Shown here: positions 53,236 to 62,264 of the stretch, piece after piece
How positions within the stretch are numbered: the first letter of the stretch is position 1
Layout of the letters: each line of letters starts with the position of its first letter
NCBI GenBank assembly: GCA_019057865.1
Contig: JAHLWP010000009.1
Span: forward strand, 62,001-126,000
Direction: 5' to 3'
From: Promethearchaeota archaeon
GTDB taxonomy: Archaea > Asgardarchaeota > Lokiarchaeia > Sigyniarchaeales > SOKP01
DNA length: 64,000 bases
Notes under the pieces: model-generated
Told to the model about the DNA's origin: nothing
Seen by the model: only the letters and a program-made list of their open reading frames with translations
The model's database searches: none
Translations under genes and position numbers: made by a program

Positions 53236-54645
53236 TTAGTCTTTTTCAATAATAAGGCTAATAATTTTTTTAAGTTTAATTAACATATCATTTGAATCTT
53301 TCCCGAATAGTCTTATCATTGGTTCTTTCCCAATAGATCCTTTATCCCATATAATATCAGGAAATTTTCCAGTATTACTAACACTTTCTTTTATTAACCA
53401 TTGCATAGTAGAGAGTTCCTTTTTCTTAATTTCCTCTTGTTGTGTTTCTCTTTTGAATTCAATTAATTCTAAATCAGTATTTTCTTGAATTAATTTTATC
53501 AAATTAGGATTGTATTTCAAATTCATTACAAAATTAATAGACTTATCAAATTCCTTAGCTGCTAGAATTAATCTCGCAGTGTGATCAGATACCCCAAATT
53601 TGATTTCACCGGACGCTTTAGGAAAGCCATCTACAACCGTTATTCTCCCTTCAATTCCTGCTATATCTTCTTTTTTTGTAGGATTAGGAATTGAACCAGA
53701 TATATTCATCCTCACTTCAGGTATGAGTTGACTAAATTCTTTGAATTGAGTAATATAGTTATAGATTTCTTTTATCTGATTTATAACAATTAACTTATTA
53801 TCTGATAATGATAAATCGATAACTATCCCTTTATCAGGCAATTTTATAAAAGTCTGAAATATATAATCGAAAAAATCTTCTGCCATAGCAATTGCTTTCT
53901 CTATTGAGTTACCTTTAGCTAAAAAAGCAGTAATTGCCGAGGAAAATATACAACCTGTTCCATGCACATTTCCATCAAGTGGAATCTTTACTTTTCTAAA
54001 TAATAGAAATTCATGGGTAAGCTGATTATTTACTTTTTTTCCAATGCACACAAGATCGAAGATTTCTTCATCCGTGGTAACAGCACCTTTAATAACTACT
54101 GCTTTTTCTTCATATTCTGAATTCCCGTTTAAAAATAATTTATTTAATAAAATTTCCGCTGCATCCTTAATCTCATCTAAATTCTCAATAGTTACATTAT
54201 TAAGATCTTTATTTGAATAGAAAGCTGCTTCAGATATATTAGGAGTGATTATGGTTACTAGTGGAAATAAACACCTTTCAATTTCTAATTCTAATCCCTC
54301 ACTGGAGAGCCTCTCTCCCGCGCTGGCGACAGACACGGGATCTAAGATTACGGTTAAGTTAAACTTTTTGATATAATTGCTAATTATATCAATTGTTTTA
54401 ATGTCCGGAATCATGCCAATTTTAACATACTTAATAGGATACACAGAAAAAATTGAATCTAATTGTTTATCAAGCTCATCAGATAGAGGCTTATATCCAT
54501 AAAACTGTGTAGCTGTTTGATATGTAATCGCAGTAATTGCTGAAAAAGGATAAACACTACACCCATCAAAAGTTCTTATATCTGCTTGAATTCCTGCCCC
54601 AGAAGTAGGATCTGCGCCTGCTATTGTTAAACAAAAAGGTTTCAT
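53236..54645 (-). CDS. thiDN: Bifunctional HMP kinase / thiamine-phosphate synthase (ThiD-ThiN)
   Basis: 469 residues. Residues about 1-275 are ThiD, the HMP/HMP-P kinase, with AGADPTSGAGIQADI and HGTGCIFSSAITAFLAKG (ribokinase-like active site). Residues about 290-469 are ThiN, the archaeal thiamine-phosphate synthase, with GRITVVDGFPKASGEIKFGV, HTARLILAA and PDIIWDKGSIGKEPMIRLFG. Only two bases separate it from the convergent thiC, so both give the pyrimidine and coupling steps of thiamine synthesis. ThiE is not needed with ThiN. Confidence 0.94.
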   Translation of the reverse strand: MKPFCLTIAGADPTSGAGIQADIRTFDGCSVYPFSAITAITYQTATQFYGYKPLSDELDKQLDSIFSVYPIKYVKIGMIPDIKTIDIISNYIKKFNLTVILDPVSVASAGERLSSEGLELEIERCLFPLVTIITPNISEAAFYSNKDLNNVTIENLDEIKDAAEILLNKLFLNGNSEYEEKAVVIKGAVTTDEEIFDLVCIGKKVNNQLTHEFLLFRKVKIPLDGNVHGTGCIFSSAITAFLAKGNSIEKAIAMAEDFFDYIFQTFIKLPDKGIVIDLSLSDNKLIVINQIKEIYNYITQFKEFSQLIPEVRMNISGSIPNPTKKEDIAGIEGRITVVDGFPKASGEIKFGVSDHTARLILAAKEFDKSINFVMNLKYNPNLIKLIQENTDLELIEFKRETQQEEIKKKELSTMQWLIKESVSNTGKFPDIIWDKGSIGKEPMIRLFGKDSNDMLIKLKKIISLIIEKD

Positions 54646-54675
54646 AATAAATATAGTATAATAAAAGCAATAAAT

Positions 54676-55260
54676 CTATTTAACTCTATCAAAAGCCCAT
54701 TTAGCTTTGTCTTCTAAACCAAGTTCTTGATATGATTTACCCAAATATAAAAAAGCATCAGGAAAATCATGTCCCGCCTTTCCTGACTTTACTAATTTAA
54801 ATAAATAATTAATAGCTAAATCATAGCGTCCTGTTATATAGTTTGTTTTCCCAAGTAAAAAAAGAATTTGATGACTTTTATAATCATTAGCTTTGTTATC
54901 ATAAGTTGCATTAAGCCGATTTAATGCAGCATCATATTCTTCTTCTTTAATTAAGTATTCAATAGCTTCTATAAATTTTAAAAAAATCATTTTATCAGCA
55001 ATTATTTTCATTTTTTGAATAGCTTCTTCTTCTATTTCCTTTTCTACAGCCTCTTCTTTTTCTCTTTCTTTTTGTTTTAAATAATCCTTAAATTCATCTA
55101 TTAATTTCTGAGAATATGGTTCTCTACATAATGGACAATTGCTAGAATTAATTAGCCATTCTTTTAAACAATCTTCATGAATAGGATGTCCATTAGGGCA
55201 TTTATAATACGAATCAATGCTTTCATAAATCATCATATGACAAATTATACAAGAAGGCAT
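54676..55260 (-). CDS. RING-H2 finger protein with TPR-like tail
   Basis: 194 residues. A complete RING-H2 pattern is seen at the N-terminus: C4, C7, C21, H25, H28, C31, C42, C45 (spacing 2-13-3-2-2-10-2). Proteins of this type bind zinc and, in eukaryotes, recruit E2 enzymes as ubiquitin ligases. Residues about 55-85 form a long acidic coiled coil, and 85-194 have TPR-like helices (KFIEAIEYLIKEEEYDAALN, KSHQILFLLGKTNYITGRYD, DAFLYLGKSYQELGLEDKA). No E1, E2 or ubiquitin gene is adjacent. ATG start. Confidence 0.85.
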   Translation of the reverse strand: MPSCIICHMMIYESIDSYYKCPNGHPIHEDCLKEWLINSSNCPLCREPYSQKLIDEFKDYLKQKEREKEEAVEKEIEEEAIQKMKIIADKMIFLKFIEAIEYLIKEEEYDAALNRLNATYDNKANDYKSHQILFLLGKTNYITGRYDLAINYLFKLVKSGKAGHDFPDAFLYLGKSYQELGLEDKAKWAFDRVK

Positions 55261-55506
55261 ATTTAGTCTATAATCGGGTTATTTGAAACCATTCATGAAA
55301 TGATATAATAAATTATAAAAACTAACTATTTTTAAAAATATGGTTTTAAATTAATTAACATAAATTTTGGTAAAAATTATTAATTAGATGGGTATTAACA
55401 ACCAAATAAATATGTTAATCAATTAGAAAATTATAAAAATAATAATTATTATTATATTGATACAAAAAATCGATTCTGGTTAGTGACAACAAGGGTGAAT
55501 ATGTGA

Positions 55507-57066
55507 ATGCCAATAAATAGAAATAAACTTTTTAATGAATTATTTAACAAGTTCTTAGAGATTAATACTGATGTTGAAGCTTTAGTCATATCTGATCAAG
55601 AAGGTTTAATAATAGCAGGCGAAAAAAGAGAAGATATAGATATAGAAATAGTTTCAGTTTTAACCGCAATTATTAATCCTGTTTTGGAACGAATTCGTAA
55701 TGAATTTGCTTTTAAAAAATTTGGCACAGGAAGCTTTGATACAGAGCATCACCGATTAGTATTTATCTCTATTGATGAAAAAAGGATTCTAAGCTTAGTT
55801 TTAAACCATATGGCATCAATTGAAAAAATATCTCCTTATGGGTTTTTTCTAGCAGAAAAAGTTGCTCAGATATTAACTCTTGAAGAAGGAGATTTAATTC
55901 AAGTATCTGTTCCTAATTTTGAATACCAAGCAAAAAATGCTATACGATTGAAAAATCAGATATATCAAATGAAAATGGATGTTGGGGGAGAATATCGTTT
56001 TAAATTTGTTATTATAGGCAACCATGAAGTAGGAAAAACATCCATTATTAGAAGATTTGTAGAAAAGAAATTTTCAGCTGATTACAGGGCCACAATTGGG
56101 CTTAATATTTTATCTCATACTTTCGAATTTTATGGTAATGAAATATCTGTGACTCTTTGGGACATAGGAGCGCAAAAATATTTTAAACGATTTCGCAAAA
56201 CATATTATTTAGGGGCTCAAGCAGCATTTCTTGTTTTTGATTTAACCAAAAGAGAATCTTTCGATAATATATCAAGTTGGTATGAAGAATTAAAAAGTTT
56301 TGTTGAGATTGAAGAATTACCAATTGTGCTTGTCGGAAATAAAACTGACTTAACAGAACAGCGAGTAATTTCATATGAAGATAGTGTAAATCTGGCAAAT
56401 AAATTGTCTGAACGGCAAAAAGTAAAAATATCTTATATTGAGACAAGCGCTTTAAGCGGAGATAACGTTAGAGACGCATTTAATTTAATATCATATCATT
56501 ATGTAATGAAGAGTAAAGAAATCGAAGAAGAAAGACGGGGTAATATGTTGTATGATGAGATTAAAGCTATATTAGAAAAGAAGATTGTCTTTACACTCTC
56601 ATTTATTACTGAAAGTCCACATTGGAGTCCTGGTTTACAAATTGTATCTAATATTGGACCGTTAGGGGTTTTTTCTGCAATTAGAGACTATGAAGATGAA
56701 AGAGTCTTCCAATATTCGAACGGATTAATTTTAAAAGAACATCTCTATTCATCAATAGATATTTCTAACTCAGATGGTGTATTTTGCATATTTGATGCTA
56801 GAGATAAAAAACACATCAATCCTAAATGGAAACAGATTATTATTGATATGATAAAGAATCTAAAAAAAGATGGAGTTATCTCGATTGGTATAAGAGTTTC
56901 AGAAACAAGTGATTGGTCTCAACTGATTGAAGAATTAAATGTAGATGAAGAGTTAGATAAGAAAGAAGTTGTAAACCTCTTATTCTTTAGAATTGGAGAT
57001 GATTATAGATTAGAAGTATTCGATCAATTAAAAGCAATGCTTAGTGCTATTAAAGATAAAGTCTAA
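55507..57066 (+). CDS. Roadblock - Ras-like GTPase fusion protein
   Basis: 519 residues. About 1-130: a roadblock/LC7 domain (VEALVISDQEGLIIAGE, then EKRILSLVLN). About 163-345: a Ras/Rab-family GTPase with G1 GNHEVGKTS (171-179), G3 WDIGAQ (218-223), G4 NKTD (278-281) and G5 ETSAL. The switch II glycine (Gly60 of Ras) is Ala222 here, while the Gln is kept. About 350-519 is a C-terminal domain of unknown type. No lipidation motif. In eukaryotes roadblock proteins are GTPase regulators; here one is joined in cis. A start-stop ATG-TGA sits just before the ATG. Confidence 0.9.
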   Translation: MPINRNKLFNELFNKFLEINTDVEALVISDQEGLIIAGEKREDIDIEIVSVLTAIINPVLERIRNEFAFKKFGTGSFDTEHHRLVFISIDEKRILSLVLNHMASIEKISPYGFFLAEKVAQILTLEEGDLIQVSVPNFEYQAKNAIRLKNQIYQMKMDVGGEYRFKFVIIGNHEVGKTSIIRRFVEKKFSADYRATIGLNILSHTFEFYGNEISVTLWDIGAQKYFKRFRKTYYLGAQAAFLVFDLTKRESFDNISSWYEELKSFVEIEELPIVLVGNKTDLTEQRVISYEDSVNLANKLSERQKVKISYIETSALSGDNVRDAFNLISYHYVMKSKEIEEERRGNMLYDEIKAILEKKIVFTLSFITESPHWSPGLQIVSNIGPLGVFSAIRDYEDERVFQYSNGLILKEHLYSSIDISNSDGVFCIFDARDKKHINPKWKQIIIDMIKNLKKDGVISIGIRVSETSDWSQLIEELNVDEELDKKEVVNLLFFRIGDDYRLEVFDQLKAMLSAIKDKV

Positions 57067-57468
57067 ATTCATAAATCTATAAATCCTATAACCAATTTAT
57101 TTAAATATCTTAATTTTATATAATTTTTATAAAAGTGGTTCAAGATTGTGATTTATTAGACACAACCACGGATAATCTTTAAAATTAAAAAAAATCTCAG
57201 ATCTAATAACTCAGAAACATATCTGTGGATGTTCTTCTCAGACATCGCAATTTTGTCGATCGGATGAAATTATTAACCCAACCATATAGTATCGGTAATC
57301 TACCGTAATCTTTATATATTTAAATAAAGTATTATAATTTAAAGAAGTTTTTTGTAAAAATTAAAAACTTTTTAAAAAAATTTAATTATAAAGTAGAAAA
57401 AGAAACTCAAATTACCTCTGAAAAAGAGGAAATTAACCAAAATAAATAAAAAGTGGAGGAATAATAAG
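57067..57468. other. Intergenic region before the histone gene
   Basis: About 400 bases. It contains an inverted repeat GTGGTT/AACCAC (57135-57140/57164-57169), a stretch with a less AT-rich composition (57190-57290) that may be transcribed, and near the end CGGTA-ATC-TACCG followed by a TATA box. No open frame. No tRNA- or C/D-box-like RNA could be fitted. Confidence 0.45.
57293..57319 (+). promoter_or_regulatory. Histone promoter with adjacent palindrome
   Basis: CGGTA-ATC-TACCG (57293-57305) stands four bases before TTTATATATT (about 57310-57319), a good archaeal TATA box. The start of transcription would lie near 57340, leaving a leader of about 130 bases before the ATG at 57469. The palindrome could bind a regulator at the BRE side. 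Confidence 0.45.
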
Positions 57469-57681
57469 ATGGCCAAAAAAATTTTTGCCTGGTCGCCCGT
57501 TCGAAAGTTAATGAAAGATAATGGCGCTGAAATGGTTGCTCGAGATGCTGTTGATGCTTTAATTGACTATTTAGAAAAAATGGCTAAGACAGCAACAAAT
57601 AAAGCTCTTGAGATGACACGACACGCAGGAAGAAAGAAATTAACTCTCGGAGATATGGACCTAGCAATGCAATTAATATAA
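57469..57681 (+). CDS. Archaeal histone
   Basis: 70-residue single histone fold of the HMf type, without tails: the core is three helices, with DALIDYLEKMAKTATNKALE as the long middle helix and HAGRKKLTLGDMDLAMQL ending it. It binds and wraps DNA as dimers and longer stacks. The ribosome site GTGGAGG and a strong T-run terminator suggest high expression. Confidence 0.95.
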   Translation: MAKKIFAWSPVRKLMKDNGAEMVARDAVDALIDYLEKMAKTATNKALEMTRHAGRKKLTLGDMDLAMQLI

Positions 57682-57710
57682 ATCATAAATTATGACCTAA
57701 ATTTTTAAAA

Positions 57711-57731
57711 ATCTTTTTTTATTTTTTTTTA
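57711..57731 (+). terminator. Poly-T terminator of the histone gene
   Basis: ATC, T7, A, T10 within 50 bases of the histone stop; a typical double T-run archaeal terminator. Confidence 0.65.
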
Positions 57732-57798
57732 ATTTATATTTTTTAAATTAATCAATTCTTCATTAAAGAGTTGTAAATAAGAATAAATAAAACTTATT

Positions 57799-57891
57799 GT
57801 GGAATGGAATCCCTTTGTAGTGATAATAATAATAGGAATAATGATTCTAATTTTTACTTTATTTACAAGAGTAAAAAATGAATATCTTTAA
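57799..57891 (+). CDS. Possible 30-residue single-helix membrane microprotein
   Basis: GTG at 57799 opens a frame of 30 codons ending in TAA at 57889: MEWNPFVVIIIIGIMILIFT, then LFTRVKNEYL. One hydrophobic helix is followed by basic residues, the layout of small membrane proteins. No clear ribosome site. It lies in the otherwise gene-free 346 bases between histone and the first GNAT. Tentative. Confidence 0.3.
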   Translation: MEWNPFVVIIIIGIMILIFTLFTRVKNEYL

Positions 57892-58027
57892 TTTTTCGTA
57901 ATTTTTAAGTTTAAATTTAAACATTCCATTAACTTGAAGAGCGTAATTATTCTTTTTTAATAGGTTTTAATAGAATTAAATCATTATTTAATTTACTTTA
58001 AATAAATTCAGAAGAATTGATTAAAAT

Positions 58028-58579
58028 ATGGAAAATTCAGAAGTTCATACATTTATCGAAGGTGAATTAATTGATCTTCTACCTTTAAACTCTAAGCATG
58101 TTGATCTTTATTCAAAATGGGAAAATGACCCAAAGGTTCGTAAATATGCTAGAACTGAAATACCTATCACTGTTGAGGAATCGAAAAAATACCTGGAACT
58201 AGATAAAGGAAGAACAAGAACGAGAATAATGTTTGAAATTTGGCACAAGAAAGACAAAAGACCTATTGGGTTTTGTGAATTTAATGAAATTTATTGGTCT
58301 TACCGTATAGCGCATATTGGATATTTAATTGGTGAAATTGAGTATTGGGGGAAAGGGATTGGAACTGAACTAGTTAAGTTGCTCCTTGAGTATGGGTTTA
58401 AGGAATTGAATCTACATAAAATAGTAGTTGATGTAGTTGTTCCTAATGTCAGCTCAATACGATGTCTTGAGAAAAATGGATTTAAACTTGAGGGTACATT
58501 GCAGAAAGAAATGTATATAGATGGAAAATATTATGATAACCTGAAATATGGGCTATTAAGGGAAGAATGGATTAAATGA
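58028..58579 (+). CDS. GNAT acetyltransferase (RimJ/RimL-like), copy 1 of 3
   Basis: 183 residues. Acetyl-CoA motif YWGKGIGTELV and LNLHKIVVDVVVPNVSS, ending IRCLEKNGFKLEGTL, as in RimJ/RimL and spermidine acetyltransferases. It shares the opening IEGELIDLLPLN with the next two genes. Tandem triplication on one strand. Acceptor unknown. Confidence 0.88.
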   Translation: MENSEVHTFIEGELIDLLPLNSKHVDLYSKWENDPKVRKYARTEIPITVEESKKYLELDKGRTRTRIMFEIWHKKDKRPIGFCEFNEIYWSYRIAHIGYLIGEIEYWGKGIGTELVKLLLEYGFKELNLHKIVVDVVVPNVSSIRCLEKNGFKLEGTLQKEMYIDGKYYDNLKYGLLREEWIK

Positions 58580-58632
58580 AATATAAGTGGAATTTGCCTA
58601 TCTTAAAAAATTAAAATACTGAGTGAAAAGAA

Positions 58633-59205
58633 TTGAAAGAACAAGAAAAAAGAATGAGTAGTCCCTTTATAGAAGGAGAATTAATTGATCTTTGCCCAAT
58701 AAATTTAGAGAATGTTAAGTTATACTCTAAGTGGGATAATGATCCACGAGTACGCAAATATGCAAGAAATATGATACCACATACAATTGACGAGATTAAG
58801 AAACGCTATGAACCGGAGAAAGAGAGGATAAAAAGAAGTATAAATTTTGAAGTTTGGCATAAAAAAGATAAAAAATTGGTTGGATTAGCAGGATTTAATC
58901 ATATAAATTGGTATGATCGCAATACCAATATTTTTGCAATAATTGGAGAAAAAGATTATTGGGGACAAGGAATTGGGACCGAAATTGCCCAATTACTTAT
59001 AGAGTATGGCTTTAATGAGTTGAATTTGCATAAAATTAAGGCAGGGATTTTTTCACCAAATAAAATTTCTTTAAGTGTTGCTGAAAAAGGGGGATTTAAA
59101 TATGAGGCTACGCATAAAGAAGAAATCTATATTGATGGGGAATTTGTTGATCAGATAAAACTATCGATTTTTAAAGATAATTGGATAAAATCTACAAAAA
59201 AATAA
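58633..59205 (+). CDS. GNAT acetyltransferase (RimJ/RimL-like), copy 2 of 3
   Basis: 190 residues from TTG 58633, or 183 from ATG 58654; the paralogues do not settle it. Motif YWGQGIGTEIAQ and LNLHKIKAGIFSPNKIS. It lies 53 bases after copy 1. In place of the usual R-x-x-E before the final strand it has VAEKGGFKYEA. Acceptor unknown. Confidence 0.86.
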   Translation: MKEQEKRMSSPFIEGELIDLCPINLENVKLYSKWDNDPRVRKYARNMIPHTIDEIKKRYEPEKERIKRSINFEVWHKKDKKLVGLAGFNHINWYDRNTNIFAIIGEKDYWGQGIGTEIAQLLIEYGFNELNLHKIKAGIFSPNKISLSVAEKGGFKYEATHKEEIYIDGEFVDQIKLSIFKDNWIKSTKK

Positions 59206-59219
59206 ATTAAATATGAAAA

Positions 59220-59774
59220 ATGGACGATTCTAAACCTTCCACTTTTATTCAAGGAGAATTAATTGACTTATTGCCGTTAAACTCCGAACATATAAAATTG
59301 TATGTCAAATGGGTCAATGACCCTAAAGTACGCATATATGCTCGAAGTGTATTGCCTCAAACTGTTGAAGAAATGAAAAAATTTCTTGAAAGCCAAGAAA
59401 AAGGGGAAAGAACTTTTATTGAATTTGAGATATGGCATAGAATTGATAAAAAGCCAATAGGAGATTTAGGTCTTTTTAACATTAATTGGCTTGATTGCAA
59501 GGCATATATAGGACTTATAATTGGAGAACCTGAATATTGGGGACAAGGTATTGGTACAGAAGCCGTTAAATTAATAACGGATTATGGATTTAAAGAATTG
59601 AATCTAAATAAGCTTTACGCGATAATTTTTGCCCCAAATAGGACGTCTCGTCGTTGTTTTGAGAAAAAAAGATATAAGTATGAAGTAGTATTGAAACAAG
59701 ATGTATTTATTGATGGAGAATTCTTAGATACTTATCTTTATTCTATTCTTAAAGAAAATTGGATGAAATCCTAG
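59220..59774 (+). CDS. GNAT acetyltransferase (RimJ/RimL-like), copy 3 of 3
   Basis: 184 residues. Motif YWGQGIGTEAVK and LNLNKLYAIIFAPNRTS. It begins 14 bases after copy 2 and is surely on the same transcript. The three copies differ mainly in the substrate-side loops, so they may acetylate different acceptors. Confidence 0.88.
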   Translation: MDDSKPSTFIQGELIDLLPLNSEHIKLYVKWVNDPKVRIYARSVLPQTVEEMKKFLESQEKGERTFIEFEIWHRIDKKPIGDLGLFNINWLDCKAYIGLIIGEPEYWGQGIGTEAVKLITDYGFKELNLNKLYAIIFAPNRTSRRCFEKKRYKYEVVLKQDVFIDGEFLDTYLYSILKENWMKS

Positions 59775-59797
59775 GAAAAAAACTTCATTAATTATAT

Positions 59798-61765
59798 TTA
59801 TATTGCTTCTAGTAATAATAGAATGAAATTACTACCTTGAGAATAATCTCCTATTACTTTGTCTTCGACCCAAATTTTCCCATTATAATATTCTATTATT
59901 TTACTAACCAGTGAAAGTCCAAGTCCCATTCCTTTTGAGCCTTTTGAGTCGCCATTACCTCTTTTAAATATGAAATCTTTCCTATCATCATGAACACCAA
60001 TTCCATTATCAATGAATTCAAATTTATAGAATGTATTGTTTTCATATATGTGTTTAAAGATTTTAATTAATATTTCAGTATTAGGATTTTCATTATATTT
60101 TATAGCATTGATCAATATATTTTCGAAGACATCTTGAAGGAGTTCATTAGCGATAACGTTAATCTCATTATCATGATAGTCTATCTGTATATTTATATCT
60201 CTTTCAGTATAAGCTTTTTTAACATATTCGATTGATTTTAACAAGAGATCATAAACCTCAATAGCTTGAATTGGTATTTCGCTTTCTTCAAACTCAGAAA
60301 GAATTCTTACATTATTAACTAACTTTGTACCTCGATTAACTTGCTTTTTTATAATACTTGTAATATTTTCTATATCCTCTAACTGATTGGGATCAGTAAG
60401 TTGTAGCGATATGAGTTCTGCTGATGAATTCATTATTTGAAGTATGTTATTAATATCATGAGCAAAAAGGTCTTTATAGAAACTGGCACGATCATAAGCA
60501 TCACGATATCGTTTTTCTGATTCTTTTAATTTTTGTTCTGCTTTTTTACGGTCATTTATATCAATCACCATTGAGCGAGATTCTATTACCTCTCCAGATT
60601 TATCTAGTACTGGCTTTACAGTCAGACTTACCCAAATTGTTTCTCCATTTTTCTTTTTCATTTTAAACTCTTTATCTTGTATAGGGACTCCTTTAAGAAA
60701 TCGTTGGAAATATTTTTTTGCTTTTATAATGCCCTCTTCATCATCTGCATAAAGGTTAAAAACATTCATTTTTAAAAATTCTTCTTTAGAATAACCTAGA
60801 AGCTTTTCTGCAGATTTGTTGCAACTCAGTATTAACCGATTTTGACTAACAGAAAAATATGGTTTTGGAGCATCTTCATAAAGTTCACGATATTTTTCTT
60901 CTGATTCTTTTATCTTTTGTTCTAATTTGAATTTTTCTGTAATGTCTATAAATGTCCCATCAATTCTTGTGGGATTCCCTTCCTTATCTCGAATTAAATG
61001 GGAATTTAAATGTACAATTATTTCCTTACCCTCTTTAGTTAGTGAATGGCATATATAATCCTTGACACTACCTTTTTCAAATAATAGATTTATATATTCT
61101 TCTCGCTGTTCTGGATATTGCCAAAACATCCTAACATCTTTATCTTTTAGATCATCTGATGGTTCATATCCTAAAATTATTTTATGTGCTTGATTGAGAT
61201 TTATCATATGTCCGTCTAAAGTAACTTGATAGAACCCAATATCTAAGTTTTCTAATAACTCGCGATAATTTTTTTCAGATCCTTCCAACTCTTTAGTTCT
61301 TTCCTTGACCTTTTGTTCAAGTTCTTTATTTAAGTGTTTTAATTTCATTTCTGAGGCTATTATTTTTTGCTTTGCAAGTTTTTTTTCAGTAATATCTTCT
61401 ATATGTATTAAAACTAACTCAGGAGGAATAAAACTATATCTTATACTTAAAGATCTTAATTCTTGAGTTGATTTAACATTATAGTCTATTTCTTTAGACA
61501 TATTTTTCTGTCTAATAAAACATTTATTTAAATCTTGTATAATTTTAGGATTATCTTTATAAAATTCTGAAGCTTTTACACCAATTTTTTTTTTAATTTT
61601 ACCTTGTATGTCTCTATCTGTAGCATCATTATAATCTACTAAAATAAAATCGTTATCATAGCGTTGCCAAACATATATAGGGATTGGGATTCCTTCAAAT
61701 AATTTTCTGATATATTCTTCAGAATTTATTAAAATCTTTTCTATAGATGTCATTATATTCGCCAA
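59798..61765 (-). CDS. Cytoplasmic multi-PAS sensor histidine kinase
   Basis: 655 residues without membrane segments. Three PAS domains (about 15-110, 165-285 and 290-410), the second and third with PAC motifs (DKEGNPTRIDGTFIDITEK, EVIESRSMVIDINDRKKAEQ), linked by coiled coils. The kinase part has the H-box LFAHDINNILQIM, the N-box FENILINAIKYNEN, and the ATP lid DNGIGV with GSKGMGLGLSLV. It senses an internal signal. No response regulator gene is next to it. Convergent with the GNAT operon. Confidence 0.9.
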   Translation of the reverse strand: MANIMTSIEKILINSEEYIRKLFEGIPIPIYVWQRYDNDFILVDYNDATDRDIQGKIKKKIGVKASEFYKDNPKIIQDLNKCFIRQKNMSKEIDYNVKSTQELRSLSIRYSFIPPELVLIHIEDITEKKLAKQKIIASEMKLKHLNKELEQKVKERTKELEGSEKNYRELLENLDIGFYQVTLDGHMINLNQAHKIILGYEPSDDLKDKDVRMFWQYPEQREEYINLLFEKGSVKDYICHSLTKEGKEIIVHLNSHLIRDKEGNPTRIDGTFIDITEKFKLEQKIKESEEKYRELYEDAPKPYFSVSQNRLILSCNKSAEKLLGYSKEEFLKMNVFNLYADDEEGIIKAKKYFQRFLKGVPIQDKEFKMKKKNGETIWVSLTVKPVLDKSGEVIESRSMVIDINDRKKAEQKLKESEKRYRDAYDRASFYKDLFAHDINNILQIMNSSAELISLQLTDPNQLEDIENITSIIKKQVNRGTKLVNNVRILSEFEESEIPIQAIEVYDLLLKSIEYVKKAYTERDINIQIDYHDNEINVIANELLQDVFENILINAIKYNENPNTEILIKIFKHIYENNTFYKFEFIDNGIGVHDDRKDFIFKRGNGDSKGSKGMGLGLSLVSKIIEYYNGKIWVEDKVIGDYSQGSNFILLLLEAI

Positions 61766-61972
61766 AATTTTTAAATATTAATATATTTGCTTTTGTTTAA
61801 AAAAATCTTCTTAAATTTTTAAAATACAATCTTTTTCTTTAATTAAATATTGTATAGAAAACTTTTTTCATGCATGTTTTTAATATTCTTACTTAGAAGT
61901 AATATTAATAATTTTAAAATTAACTTAAAAATTAGAAATGTACGTTCTTTAGTCAAACACAAGTAATTATCT

Positions 61973-61988
61973 AAAAAATAAAAAAAAA
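61973..61988 (-). terminator. Poly-T terminator of the AOR-MoaD operon
   Basis: Two A-runs (6 and 9) on the plus strand, 28 bases past the last stop of the minus-strand operon ending at 62016. Confidence 0.5.
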
Positions 61989-62015
61989 GAAATATTAATT
62001 ATTAGTAAAAAAACT

Positions 62016-62264
62016 TTACCCTCCACCTATAGGTGGGAAAATCGCAATAATATCACCATCTTTAAGAATTGTATTCTGATCTCGATGTGGTCTTCCATTA
62101 ACCATAATTATAGTTCTTCGTTCTTCTCTTGGAATTTTATATTTTTCAAATAATAAGTTTATATTACTATCTTCTGGAATTTTCAGAGTTTCCTTAGCTG
62201 GCCCATATTCCCTTAATGTAGCAAAGAATTTGACCGTAACCGAAATAATTCCATTATTACTCAT
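62016..62264 (-). CDS. MoaD/ThiS-family sulfur carrier
   Basis: 82-residue beta-grasp protein ending FPPIGGG, with the C-terminal Gly-Gly needed for thiocarboxylation. VTVKFFATLREYG and GRPHRDQNTILKDGDIIAIF are typical MoaD features. It overlaps the gene upstream by eight bases and follows an AOR, so it likely supplies sulfur for the tungstopterin cofactor of that AOR. The E1 could be the MoeB-like protein at 8019. Confidence 0.88.
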   Translation of the reverse strand: MSNNGIISVTVKFFATLREYGPAKETLKIPEDSNINLLFEKYKIPREERRTIIMVNGRPHRDQNTILKDGDIIAIFPPIGGG

